A stretch of DNA of 64,000 bases from Pithys albifrons albifrons (Eukaryota > Chordata > Aves > Passeriformes > Thamnophilidae): positions 29,543,066-29,607,065 of the forward strand of contig NC_092467.1 of assembly GCF_047495875.1 (NCBI RefSeq), read 5' to 3'. Shown here piece after piece: positions 13,610 to 24,330 of this stretch. Numbering within the stretch: the stretch's first letter is position 1; each line of letters starts with the position of its first letter. Below the pieces are notes generated by a model that had not been told where the DNA came from, ran no database searches, and saw only the letters and a list, made by a program, of their open reading frames with translations. The translations under genes and the position numbers were made by a program.

Positions 13610-14443
13610 CTAAACAAGGATTAAGGTAACAGCAACAGAATATATTCTGTTAATTTCTGCAGAAAGACACGGCAGCACAGAATTTGCTCATGCTTTACAG
13701 CCCTCAACTTTTATTACTCTCAAAAATTATTTTCCGACAAGGAGCTGTACAAGGTAAATTTGAACAAAGTAGTCATTATCAATTGCATGTATTTGATTTC
13801 ATTTGGCAACCTCCAAATTAAGTTTGCCTGCATCTGGCCTATGTCTTTAGGACCAGGGAGATGCCACTACATGTGACAGTACGTATGGGAGTCGCCTGCC
13901 CTGTGGCAGGTAAGTGAACCAGAAGGTCTCCATCTGACTCCTGGTACATCTGGGTCTCATGAACTCCCCTTTTCAGCAATCTGCAAAACCCCCCATCTCC
14001 ATGCTGTGAACATGATAAGCTGATTTTACAGCTCCTCAATGAATATCTCCACGTGTCCAATATATCAAGCTATTAAAATAAATACCCATCCCCCTGTTTC
14101 TGCAAAGTAAGGCTTGGATGGGACATCAGTGAAACCATTTGTAAGGCTGAATGTCATGGGCATTTGCCAACCAGCTTGAATGTCCCTATCACAAAGCATA
14201 TATTACTGTCTTAGAAATTAAATTTCAGATTGCAGCTCTCTGGGCTGTTCATTTCCATGGTCTCTGAAATTCCTCTCTGCTACTTTCCTTTATGGCAGGA
14301 ACACATTTAATAAGCTAGACCATGCATGAAGGTTCTCAGTCTGTATCTGTGCTGCAATTTACTGTATGAAAAAAGAGAAGTAAGTACTTTGGGGAGCAGT
14401 CACATCTGAGGAAAGGTATGGCTGAGAGCATAGGAATACTCAC
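13610..14443 (-). other. DAB1: DAB1 intron between exons k and l
   Basis: This intron of 834 bp shows nothing recognisable beyond its splice sites. Confidence 0.75.
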
Positions 14444-14992
14444 GTGAATTTGTAGATGGTGTCGTGGAAGTCACAGGAGTCAAATTTAACTGAGAGATGT
14501 CAAAGTCATCACAATCATCTGCTTCCTGTGCCATCCCAACTTTGTTAAAGTAACTTGAGAAGGCCTCTGAGGTACAACTGAGGGAAGGCTGATCTGGTTT
14601 TCTTGATGGCACTGGTGGAGGCTGAGCCATCTGGAAATCTTTAAACATTTCTTTTCCCATTTTCTGTCTGGGCCTGTCTGTCTGCGGACTCGATCTGTTG
14701 GAATCACTTGTGGGTGGAACAGTAGCTATAGGAGCAATGGTACCTTGAAACATGGCTGCTTGTAAAGGCAAAACAGTTTGTGTTGGCATGAAGGCAGTTG
14801 GTTGGAACTGACCAGCTACAGATGGCCACGGCTGCTGAGTAGGAGGAAAAATACCGGGCTGGCCCCACGCTATGGGCTGTCCTCCCTGCATCACCTGAGC
14901 GACTGGAGGCTGAGCACCCATGGCCAACTGCTGTTGAACAAGTGGTTGCTGTCCCCAGAAGGAGGGCAGAACAGCTCCCATGGCAACATAAC
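14444..14992 (-). CDS. DAB1: DAB1 coding exon k, large tail exon (residues 299-482)
   Basis: This is the largest exon, 549 bp, phase 1 to phase 1. It runs from [20 protein letters not shown] to [12 protein letters not shown]. The first half is rich in Gln, Pro and Ala ([24 protein letters not shown]). The second half has blocks conserved with DAB2: [20 protein letters not shown], a PxxP-type segment, then SYFNKVG and CDDFD. The acceptor is TTTGAAG and the donor TTCAC|GTGAGT. The frame is fully open across the exon, with an in-frame Met (14981) that is internal, not a start. Confidence 0.97.
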
Positions 14993-17332
14993 CTTCAAAG
15001 AATAAAGAGAGCAGGAGGGAGGAAATAAGAAATGAAATATTTCAATGCTATTATCAACAGCATGTAGGAAAAGCTACACAATAAATCAGAAATGTGCAAG
15101 CTACGTTAGTGATCCCAGAGCTTCAGCACACTTGAAAAGCAAACTGCAAGACATGGTTGGATTCACATCACTGAGCAAATACTTGTATACAGAACCACAA
15201 GCTGGTGGATATTGGCAATCATCTCATCTGAACAAAAACCTCTCCTCTCTTCCTCAGAGAGCACGCCCTGGGCCTGGGAAGACCAGTGTGCATGGACCTG
15301 GTCAGCAGCTGGGCACTGAGTCCCCTTCCCTGGTGCTCTGTGACAGCAGGATCTGTTTGGTCAAATCACTCACTTGAACCAAGCAGCTCCCAAACCACTT
15401 CCTAAACTCACCCCCCCTTGGGAACACCACTGAGTTCTGCAGGCTCTTCTCCCAACCCTGACTGCCCCACCCTCTGCCTGTCCTTGGAGAGGGAGCCCTG
15501 GGACAGAACACGGTGCACAGGGTCAGGCTGGGATGCAGTTCAGCTCCTCAGAGCAGCCCAAATGCTGCTAAAGGATGAGCAGCCAGAGCAAACGGAAGAG
15601 GACGCTCCACTCTCTGCAGCTTTGCCAACATTCCTCATTCTTTTCACTTTTGTTCTTTGTTGGGGAGAGGGACCCACCGACACCAGCCAACTCCTGCCAA
15701 TGGCACAGCTGCCAAACTGGATCTAAGGGACTGGGAAGCACCTTTAGATACGTTGTATGACAGCTCAAGGGCTCTCTAATGACAGTGTGACCTTCTTGTA
15801 AGAGAATGAGCCTTTCTGACACAGTTACAGTTCAAACCATTTACACTCTGAAAAGCAAAGAGTCTCAAATGTCATAATAATAATAATCAAAAAAGAGCCC
15901 AGATGAATTCTGATTAAAACCCCTCACATTTGTTTATCACCCAATTACTTGAGAACATCAAAAATATCTTGAGCTTCTGCTGCACTAAATACCTAATAAC
16001 AACAAACTGCTTCAGGTATCAGGGTAGGATAAAACTCCTCTACTTGGAGAGGAAATTATAAAATTATAATTATATATATGAAATTATAAAATTATAATTG
16101 CTTCCTGTCAGACCTGAAGCCTCCTTTGAAGCTACCAAGACGTTGACTGAGTAGGAATTATATCATCAGGTGCTATTTTATTTACAACAACAAAAAATAC
16201 TCTGAAACTAAAACTACTGTAAAAAATTTTACAAATCAAACCACCTAATATAATTATGTTCCACTGATGGAAGTACTATGCTTTACAGATCCACTGTTTG
16301 ACATTTAAATTCATTATTTACTGCTAATACTTTGCAATATGTAACTTCTCCTTCAATCTCAGCTTTAAAATTCTTGTTTCTGACCTGAGTGTTTCCTGAG
16401 TCCTCCTGTACCTTTGCTGTATTTCTAGGCTGTTTTGTAATCCTAAATGTAAGGGTGGTTGAAATATTGTAAAGGGAAAAGCCCAAAATAAAATAAAAAA
16501 TTAGAAATTAACTATGAAAGACTGAATTGCTGAGTGATGAAAGGAAGAGTAGCTCAGACACAGTTTTGCTTCAAGAGATGGCCATGATGGATTCTCCAGA
16601 TGTCCTTTTATCTCATCCCTGCTGTAACCTCATCCCAACAGTGAGGGTTTTCATCTGACATTATCCCCAAACACTTCACTGTCACTGTAACCTTTCTGAG
16701 ATCTGATGCCATCAGAGAAGGAGTTAACCAATTAGAAAGTCACTGTTGAGTGATTCTGGGCACTCCTCCTCCTCCTCCTTTCCCTTCCCAAGTGGAGCTG
16801 AGAGCGCCGCTCTCGCAGCCTGTCCCAGGGACAGAGCAGCACTCAGACCACACACCTCTGGTGTCTGCAGAATGCTACACACAGCTTTGGAATCCTGAGC
16901 ACTTAGAGGAGCACAAACAAGTCTAAAGGACATCCCAGGACTTGAGAAAGTGAAACACCTTTGAAGTGCAATCAAAGTCTCTGTGCCTCAGCCTCTATTT
17001 ATAGGAGACAGCAGAGGATATGCATGGGTTCCACAAAAAAAACAAAGCAAAAAAATACTTTTTTTCTCCTGCTACTGTACCTAGCAGGTAATGTCACCCA
17101 GATGGCTGAACTGTCCTTGAACTCCCAGTGACTTTTCTGGTTTTTGCTTTAAAAAACGTGGGCAAATTCAAACTTGTTAGACTTGCTTTGCCTTGCTCTT
17201 GGAGCACCAACCTCAAAAGACTTCCCCACTTCCACCATGCTAAATGAATGCCCTGAGTACTGAAATGCAAACCAGAGCTGGGAAGTGCTCACCAGATCCG
17301 AGTCAAGCCTGTAATTCCAGAACATTTCTTAC
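14993..17332 (-). other. DAB1: DAB1 intron between exons j and k
   Basis: This intron of 2340 bp has no mobile element that I can recognise. It includes a short TCC run (16764-16780), an AT-rich direct repeat (16052-16098) and a short AAT run near 15876-15890. Confidence 0.7.
16052..16098. repeat. AT-rich 19-bp direct repeat
   Basis: GAAATTATAAAATTATAAT occurs twice, 28 bp apart, separated by TTATATATA. Each unit is also partly self-complementary. It is likely a local slippage product. Confidence 0.7.
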
Positions 17333-17441
17333 CTGAGGGTACGGCAGCAGTGCTGAAAGGTACAGAACCAAACATGTCTGTACTAGCAGGAAGTGACTGG
17401 GATGAAGATGGGATAAAGGCATCACCTGGAGTAGCAGGAGT
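17333..17441 (-). CDS. DAB1: DAB1 coding exon j (residues 263-298 plus first base of Gly299)
   Basis: This exon is 109 bp, entering in phase 0 and leaving in phase 1. It reads [17 protein letters not shown] and on to FSTAAVPS. It is part of the Pro/Ser/Thr-rich tail, with no fold expected; several Thr-Pro and Ser-rich stretches are typical of proline-directed kinase targets. The acceptor is TTGCAG, the donor TCAG|GTAAGA. There are small differences from mammals (for example DMFGSV), all in the disordered part. Confidence 0.95.
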
Positions 17442-18734
17442 CTGCAAGAAAGGAATAAAACACAAGGGTGACATATGAGCTGCAGCTTCTGCTGCACATA
17501 CTTTGCTGCCACATCCTTCATAACTCTCAAAATCTAGGTTTGGAGTAAAGGAAGAGAAAGAAGAAAGAATGGGAAGATGTAGAAAGAAAGAAGGAAGTGA
17601 AATAAGAGAATTTGCTGGTGACAGGATTAAAGAAACTAAAGGAGAGACTTTCTACTAGAAGAGAAAAATCAAAATGAAATTTGCCTGGAATACATCACAT
17701 GGAAAATATTGACCTAACTTCCTTCTCCAGAACAGACAGATTTGTGATTCTAGATGTTAGCTGAGCACCAGGAGAGGCAGTGACCAAGGCATTAACATAA
17801 GAAACAGTGAAGGCAAATGAAGTATCTGAAGGAAAAGTGAATAAATATTGCTTCTAATTAACCAAGAGGACCAGAACCATAGGTCTACATTAAAGGAGAT
17901 GCCCAATCCAATTGAGTAAGGTAAGGATGAGCAGGCAGGACTTTGAACATCTAGTTCCAGATATATCACAGAATCACAGACTATTCTGGGTTGGAAGGAC
18001 CCACAAGGATCATCAAGTCCAACTCTTAAGTCAATTACCCACACAGGGGATTGAACCCATGACCTTGGCATTATTACAACCAAGTTTTTACCAACTGAGC
18101 TAATCTCAGGGTCTGCTCCAGAATACTCTGCAGATTTGAGGGTCCTGACCTCACAGCACCTTAATTTTCCCAGCGTATTTATACTTCCCTAGAGCTTAAT
18201 GTCAGGCTCAAAAGCTTCACAGAAAAATGATTGTGTTTTCATTTTATGATGCAGAAAAGCATGTCGAGAAAATTTTCATTGCCCTCAAAACAAACATTCA
18301 GCCCCTTCTCTCTCTCTCTCTTTACTGTTTCGTCTTCCCTCCTTTAACAGCAGTTCTGGGATATGTGCTTGGTGGAACCAGAGACATGATATATGAGGCT
18401 GTAACTGGATCCTCCTGCAGTGCAGTGGAGAGACAGAGTGCAGTGAAGCATGTCCCTCTGATGAACACCAGGGGAGCAGATCTGCAGCTCAGGTTGTATC
18501 TTACGTGACACCAAAGCCTACAGCAGGAAAATAAAAATCGATATTTTTGCCCATCATGGTGAAGCAGGGACTCTGCATTCAATTTGCTTCACTTTTATTT
18601 TCTGGTAACATAAAAACTACTTTAAAATTCTCCCCACTGGAATGGCTGATGACCTGAATTGTAAATGTGCTCAATAAAGGTGCTGAAAATAGCATGTGGA
18701 AAAAAAGCACAGCTCAGTTTCCCTGAGTACTCAC
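17442..18734 (-). other. DAB1: DAB1 intron between exons i and j
   Basis: This intron of 1293 bp contains the SINE at 17965-18113, a short CT run near 18308-18322, and a strongly pyrimidine-rich stretch in the transcript (plus 17535-17605) about 100-160 nt before the acceptor of exon j. Confidence 0.75.
17965..18113 (-). mobile_element. tRNA/CR1 composite SINE (TguSINE1-like), minus orientation
   Basis: On the minus strand this starts GACCCTGAGATTAGCTCAG, has the tRNA-Ile-like body (AATAATGCCAAGGTCATGG, GTTCAATCCCC) and ends with the CR1-like tail (GATGATCCTTGTGGGTCCTT, GTGATTCTGTGATA). It is about 149 bp and full length. It differs from the copy at 42450-42598 by a modest number of point changes and a few bases in the linker. 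Confidence 0.87.
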
Positions 18735-18797
18735 TGGGGGAGAGGTTACATCAGGAGGAGTGGACATGTCCCCAAAAAGCTCTAGTTGGGTAACAGC
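18735..18797 (-). CDS. DAB1: DAB1 coding exon i (residues 242-262)
   Basis: This exon is 63 bp, phase 0 to 0, encoding [20 protein letters not shown] plus Pro. The [10 protein letters not shown] block is the strongest conserved element outside the PTB domain and is shared with DAB2. The acceptor CTTTACAG and donor CCA|GTGAGT are good. One conservative change, Ile to Val, is seen against mammals as I recall them. Confidence 0.96.
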
Positions 18798-21593
18798 CTG
18801 TAAAGAGAAAAAAAAAATCAATTTATCTTTGGAGGAGATGAAACTGTTATGTAGCTACAACTTGTAAAGATATCTGGTAACAGCAAACAATATAAATCCC
18901 CCCAAAGCCACACAGGCTTCAAATTCCATGTCCCACATGGAGGAAGCACATGGTTCAAAATAAGGGATTTTGATTCTGCTGATGGACCCAAATAGCCAAC
19001 AGTTCTATAGGGAATTCTCCAAAATGAAAAAAAATGAATAAAGCATGAAAAAAATTATCTGGAACAGGAGTGGATGCATTACTGCTCTGTCTTTAACATC
19101 AGTGAGCATCAAGCATGATTTATGGCCAGTCCCTTTCCCTGGCTCCATTTTCAAACACCCATTTCAAGGTCTTAAAACATGGCAGTGGAATGTGGAATGA
19201 CAGAAGGGTAGAGAAGGGAAGGGCTTTTCAAGTGCTGCCTGATTTCTCCTTGCCCATGGGACAGGTGTGACCTGGATAAGTGGACTTGAAGGAGGATGCC
19301 ACAAATGGGTTACTGCAAGTCTGTAGCTCTACATTTAATTCATGTTAGAAATATTTTCTCAGGACATCCTTCAGTTTGAGCTCAAAACAGGTCACCCATT
19401 TAGACCTCACTAACTGGACCAGGAGAGAAAAAGCACATTCATAACAAGAAGAACCTTGAGTGGCCACATAATCAAAGCTCCTTCACATGTTCTCCAGTAA
19501 AATGACTCCCTTCTACCCATCTGCAAAGCAGTTCAGCTGGAGTTCAGGGATGTTAAAGCACAGATCCCTCAGAACTCTGCAGGAAACCTAAACCCCATTT
19601 ACCATCCTTATCAGAGTGCCTCTATTGGAAAGCTTTGATGGGAACTCAGAACTGCTCTTGCTCCACTGCCTTTCTTCCTGGCTTTCCCTGTCTCACACTC
19701 CATCACACCTACAGGTGTGGGAAGGCACAATTCTCATTATGAATGAGATTTAATGCAAATCTTAATGCAGCTCATTGAATCTCCTCCCCAGCTTAGTCAC
19801 ACAAACCTTGCAGTCTCCTACCACATCTATGGCTTTGAAATTCAGTTGAGTCTTGACCTTCCAAAGGCCTTTGACCTTCCCTTAGTCTTTTGGACATTAA
19901 CCAAACTGGCTGGTCAGGCTTTTCAACCTATCAAAGGAGAAAAACCACCCCAGGATATTTTCCTGCCTTCAACTTTCCATTATAAATGTTCCCTTGAGGA
20001 ATAAGACTACACATACTATAAAAGTTTATACAGGTTTTCAATCCAATCTCTATTCCCACATCCAAAGACAATGCTACAATCACTCAGACCTGGAATTTAT
20101 CTACCAGCTTGCAAATTCTCAGCTTCATGTCTAATGATGTACCCAGGGATGAATTGTCTCACATTTCCTCACATCATGTCTTATATTAAATTGCTTTAGT
20201 GCTATGACATGAGTTTTCTTCTTATGGGCTTATATATCCCTCTCAGTATCTGCATGGAAATGGAGAAGGGAAAAAGAAGAAAACTCATGTTTTCTTCAGA
20301 GTACATCAATTCTAATGCACATTACTGAAATACTGCCAGAAGTAGTTTCTGCAAAGAAAACCAACCCAAACCCAGCCTTTAAGTCCCTTCTGCAGTGGGC
20401 ACAACCATATCAGGCAGGGGCTGTTCAAATGTTCAGAAAAGTGGGAATTACAACAGCTGCACTCATTTGGAAATCTCTTCAAGCCTCCCATAGGCATTAC
20501 TGATTAGGAGGTGCCACCAGGGGACACTGAAAACACTCAAGAAGCCACTTTCTCCTCATCTCTCCAAACTGCTTGTTTAGCACCACTCCTAAACCTGCTC
20601 CTTTCCTGCATCACTAGTGAACTATTCACTGTTTGCCCCTCACTGGCTTCCTAAGGAACAGCCTGTGCCCCTTTGAGGAGGCCACAAGCAAAGGCTCCCC
20701 CTGAGCAGATGAGCAAGGCAGAGAGGATGTGAAAGGGCAGGTTACAGAGTTGTGTGTGAAGTTATAATTTTTTTGTGGAAAAAAATATTATATGTTTCAT
20801 AGGAATACTGAAAATTGATAGTCAGTATACTTTTGAACTCAGGATTATATGACATGCATTTGAAAGGTGGTAACAGATCTCTGTGCCTCCATACTCCTGT
20901 ATAATGGGAATAATAATACTTTTCAGAGTGCTTCAAGGTGATGGATCTTTGGAAACTCTTCGCAGATATAATTCTGTTAAAGCTCTTAAGGGAAACCCTG
21001 CAGATGGATTTCTAAACAGGCAGCTGGAGAGAGTGATAGGAAAGTCGACATCACTGTTTGTTATAACAAACCCTCATTCACAATATTCCCTGGTAAAAAG
21101 AAAGAGATTTACAGGGAAAATATTTCTTACAGAATAGCAACCTGAAATGCAACAGGGGCTACAGAACTACATCAGGGAATGTAAACAGAAATTTAGTGGG
21201 AACACAGCTTATTAATTTACTGACTAGAGGCAGCTTTAAACAGCAACACTTGGAGGTGGATTTTAAAGTCCCAAATGGTTCAGATCTGGAATATTTTTTC
21301 TACAACCCTGTTCTCAGCCTGAGTAAATGAATGTACCTTCTCTGACACACAGAGCTCGCTTTATCCACTTGCAGCACATGAGATTCTGGACACCAAACAG
21401 TTATCTTTTATTTTTGTGATTTCACTGTCACTACAGAACTGATTTCACTCATTATACTTCATTAAATTATTCACATCTGGTATTAGCTACATTCCAGTGA
21501 AGTTAATCCAAGCCAAACATTTTCCAATTTTGCTGTTCCTATAGATGATTTCATCTATATTTCCTTAAAACATTTTTAGAGTCACAACCTTAC
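18798..21593 (-). other. DAB1: DAB1 intron between exons h and i
   Basis: This intron is 2796 bp of unremarkable sequence, with no repeat or RNA gene that I can recognise. Confidence 0.7.
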
Positions 21594-21650
21594 CTGAGTG
21601 ACTGAAACAAGATTTTCATCAATGTCCAGCAATAAGTTTCCATTCTCCAG
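21594..21650 (-). CDS. DAB1: DAB1 cassette exon h, 19 residues with clathrin-box motif (alternative)
   Basis: This is 57 bp with strong splice sites (TTTACAG acceptor, CAG|GTAAGG donor), phase 0 to 0, encoding 19 residues that begin LENGN and end VSVTQ. It lies between exons g and i, where the reference protein reads QPVS-AVTQ without it, so it must be optional. I recall a 19-residue insertion in the early chick isoform chDab1-E and an optional 'exon 9b' in the literature; this fits but is unverified. The central LLDID matches the clathrin-box consensus L-[hydrophobic]-x-[hydrophobic]-[D/E], as in the DAB2 relative. It could instead be a cryptic exon, but open frame, phase and splice sites together argue against that. 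Confidence 0.8.
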
Positions 21651-23681
21651 CTGTAAAGCATGATTTATGAAATGAGATGAATGATTTATGAAAATGACAT
21701 GAATTTCTGAGCATGAAAATGATAACCTCCATAATTATTGACTTCAGCATTGAAATGAAAGCCCTTCCCATCTTGCTGTGAGCACAGATATGAAACCAGG
21801 CAGTCAAAACAGTGAGTGTGAATGCTGCTGGGATGTGGGGGAAACATCACTTTGTCTGTGCTAAGTCTCATCTTCTGGTGTAGAAAGCAATCTTACTACT
21901 TGCAACACAACTATTCATTTTCCCAAATATTTATTAATTCAGCAATAAGCACACCCAGCGAGCTCTGATCCTGTTTACATTAATGGAACTTTTCACTGGC
22001 TTGGTGAAAGAAAGAACTTGGCATCCTCAGGGGAATAAAAGGAATAATTGAGTTTTGAACAACAAAAGCTCTGAAGGCAAGTATTTGCAGAAAGAAACAC
22101 ACCTTCCTCTTAACTAGGAGAACTATAACAGCAATTTAAACACACTTAAGATAAATATTTTCTTTCCAATTTTTAAAATTACACAATTCAAGTTACATTT
22201 AAATCTATAGTTTGTGTGTGTGTGAATATACATGGGAATATACTGCCCTCACACCCATATCCATATCCATCCACATATCTAACATATATTATCACTCCAG
22301 TGTGCTCAGAATGCTGAATTTCAGGTAGCATTTATTAGAGTGTTGGAGACTTTGTTTCTGAAGTACCAAACATGAGAGCAAACTATCCAAAATCAAATCT
22401 TAGATGACTGGGAAGCCTCATCCAAGTTACCAGCCAGTAATCCCACACCACTTTAAAAATCTCAGTAACAGCCCAGAATGTTTTTTTTCCCCTCTCATCT
22501 CATCACAGACATGAAGAAAAAAAGGAAAAGAAAAAAAGACAAAAAGACTGAGAAAAGGCAAAGCCAAAGGAAGATGCTGTTATTGTGCACAACCAGGAAT
22601 GGACCCAGTCCTGCACCGTCTCGGAGCTGACACTGTTCCCCCAGCCCCAGGTGAGCAAAGTGTGAAAAAGCTGCATCTGTTCCTTCAAAAAACACCACAG
22701 ATCTTCCAAACATTCTATATGACACCAGAGTTTACCCATCCAGGAGGGCCCAGTTTTGGCCAATAACTAATCACTCTTTGCTGTGACACCCCCTCATTTG
22801 ACTCCATCCTCCAGTGCCGGGGATGCAGCTCCAGCCACGGATTGCTCCGTGGAACCAGCTGAAGGATAACCCATCTGAGCACAGAGGGAACATGTGCAGC
22901 ATTCCACGGACCATTAGGAATTCCCACCTGTGCTACAGCAGGACCTTGCAGAAAACATTTGCCCAGCATGTCACGGCACGTCCCCAGGTGCCCAATTATG
23001 TAGCACTTGAGCCGCATCTTCTGTTAGTGAAGAGACACTTCCTAAGGCTGAGCTATCCCTGGCTGCTGGAGCATGGACCAGCCTGTTATAGGGGCTGTGC
23101 AGAGGTGGCAACACAGTTACTGAGGGTAAAATTTGGCCTTTGGAGCCTTCCCCTGGTTCAGCTTTTCAGCACAAAAAGTGTAACCTCCACAACTAAAGTC
23201 AACAACCCTCTCTCTCCTTCCCCAGTGCATGACAGGAAATAACCAGAAGCCTGGAGAGATGCTCCCGTTCTTGATCTTTCTCCAGGAAAGATTCCTCCAC
23301 AGAGTGATATAAAAGCTCGTTTTAATTACTCCAAAAGGCATCATCTTGCATATGAGACACCCCCAGAGCTCAGTCAAGCAGCAGCACACCAGTCACTCGT
23401 GAGAGGCCGTGCAGACCGAGGCGGAGGAAGGAGCATTAATCCTTGTATTGCCATGACATTAAACCTGTAATGAAAGCTCCATCTTTCTATACAGGCATGT
23501 GAGACATATTGTAAATCTTTTAAACATGAAATATGGAAATTTGGCTTCTTAAAGCAGCAGCAAGGTTTTTAAAACACTTCCAAGCCAGTAACGGAATTTC
23601 CTTGAGACACTTTCCACTATTCTCTACAAAACAACATTTTATCCAAGAGCTGGAGAGAACCCCAGAGTACAGAGGCAATGA

Positions 23682-23722
23682 TAATCATAGGATATCCTGA
23701 GTTTGAGGGCACCCACAAGGAT
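23682..23722 (-). mobile_element. CR1 or SINE-tail fragment (minus orientation)
   Basis: AATCATAGGATATCCTGAG followed by GGGCACCCACAAGGATAA matches the reverse complement of the CR1-like tail also seen in the two SINE copies (GGACCCACAAGGATCATC). Only about 40 bases are recognisable, so CR1 and SINE origin cannot be told apart. Confidence 0.6.
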
Positions 23723-24267
23723 AAGAGTTAAGTAAACTGAGCTTTCATAAACCTGACCCAAAATTGATCCACTTAAACTGCAGTTTTCCCTCTGATTGCC
23801 ACGCCCTCTGAAAAACATCCTTTCTAAGCAAAGAAAAAGTTCAGATTTTAAAAAGGAAATTTAAAACAGGGCTCTTGTGCTCACAGGAGCGTGAAGCACC
23901 TTCTTCTTTAACTCCTAGATACATATCAAGACAGAATATTCAACTTCTGTTACTCAGTCTGGTTTTACCAATGACAAGGGATCCATGCTGACATATGGCA
24001 GGAGAAAACCTGCTTAATATTGCTACACCTTTGCAAACAAGATGATAAAAGTAGCATCTCACACAACGTGATTTTATAATCCCGGAGAATGGAGCAAAGA
24101 CGGTGCTTAAAAACATGAAAAAAATATGTGGTAATTAACTTGTACTCTGATGCAGAGCTCAGGAAGAGAAAGAAGAGTATGAAGGATACTAAATATAGCA
24201 AATAACCAGCAATTAGTAATTAACCTTTGAGCTGAGTATTAGCTATTCAACCCTGTTAAGGCAGCAG

Positions 24268-24330
24268 AGGGACTTAAACCTGGTTTCCTGCATTCAGTGG
24301 AAGTGCTGCACCACTCAGCCCAGCAGATAA
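24268..24330 (-). repeat. tRNA-like relic (old SINE or tRNA pseudogene)
   Basis: On the minus strand, GGCTGAGTGGTGC (about 24308-24320) fits a Pol III A box and GGTTTAAGTCC (24270-24280) fits a B box in which CpG has decayed to TpA-type bases. They are about 30 nt apart, as in tRNAs. No matching acceptor stem can be drawn, so it is not a working tRNA. It could be an ancient tRNA-derived SINE head. Confidence 0.4.

Noticed and set aside
14400..14981. The 193-codon frame as a complete single-exon gene starting at the internal Met
   Set aside because: It is DAB1 exon k; the frame reads through the donor at 14443 into intron sequence before its stop, and the true exon starts upstream of this Met at 14992.
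22814..23242. 142-codon open frame on the plus strand
   Set aside because: It is intronic, has no recognisable domain and is interrupted by an equally plausible frame on the other strand; treated as chance.
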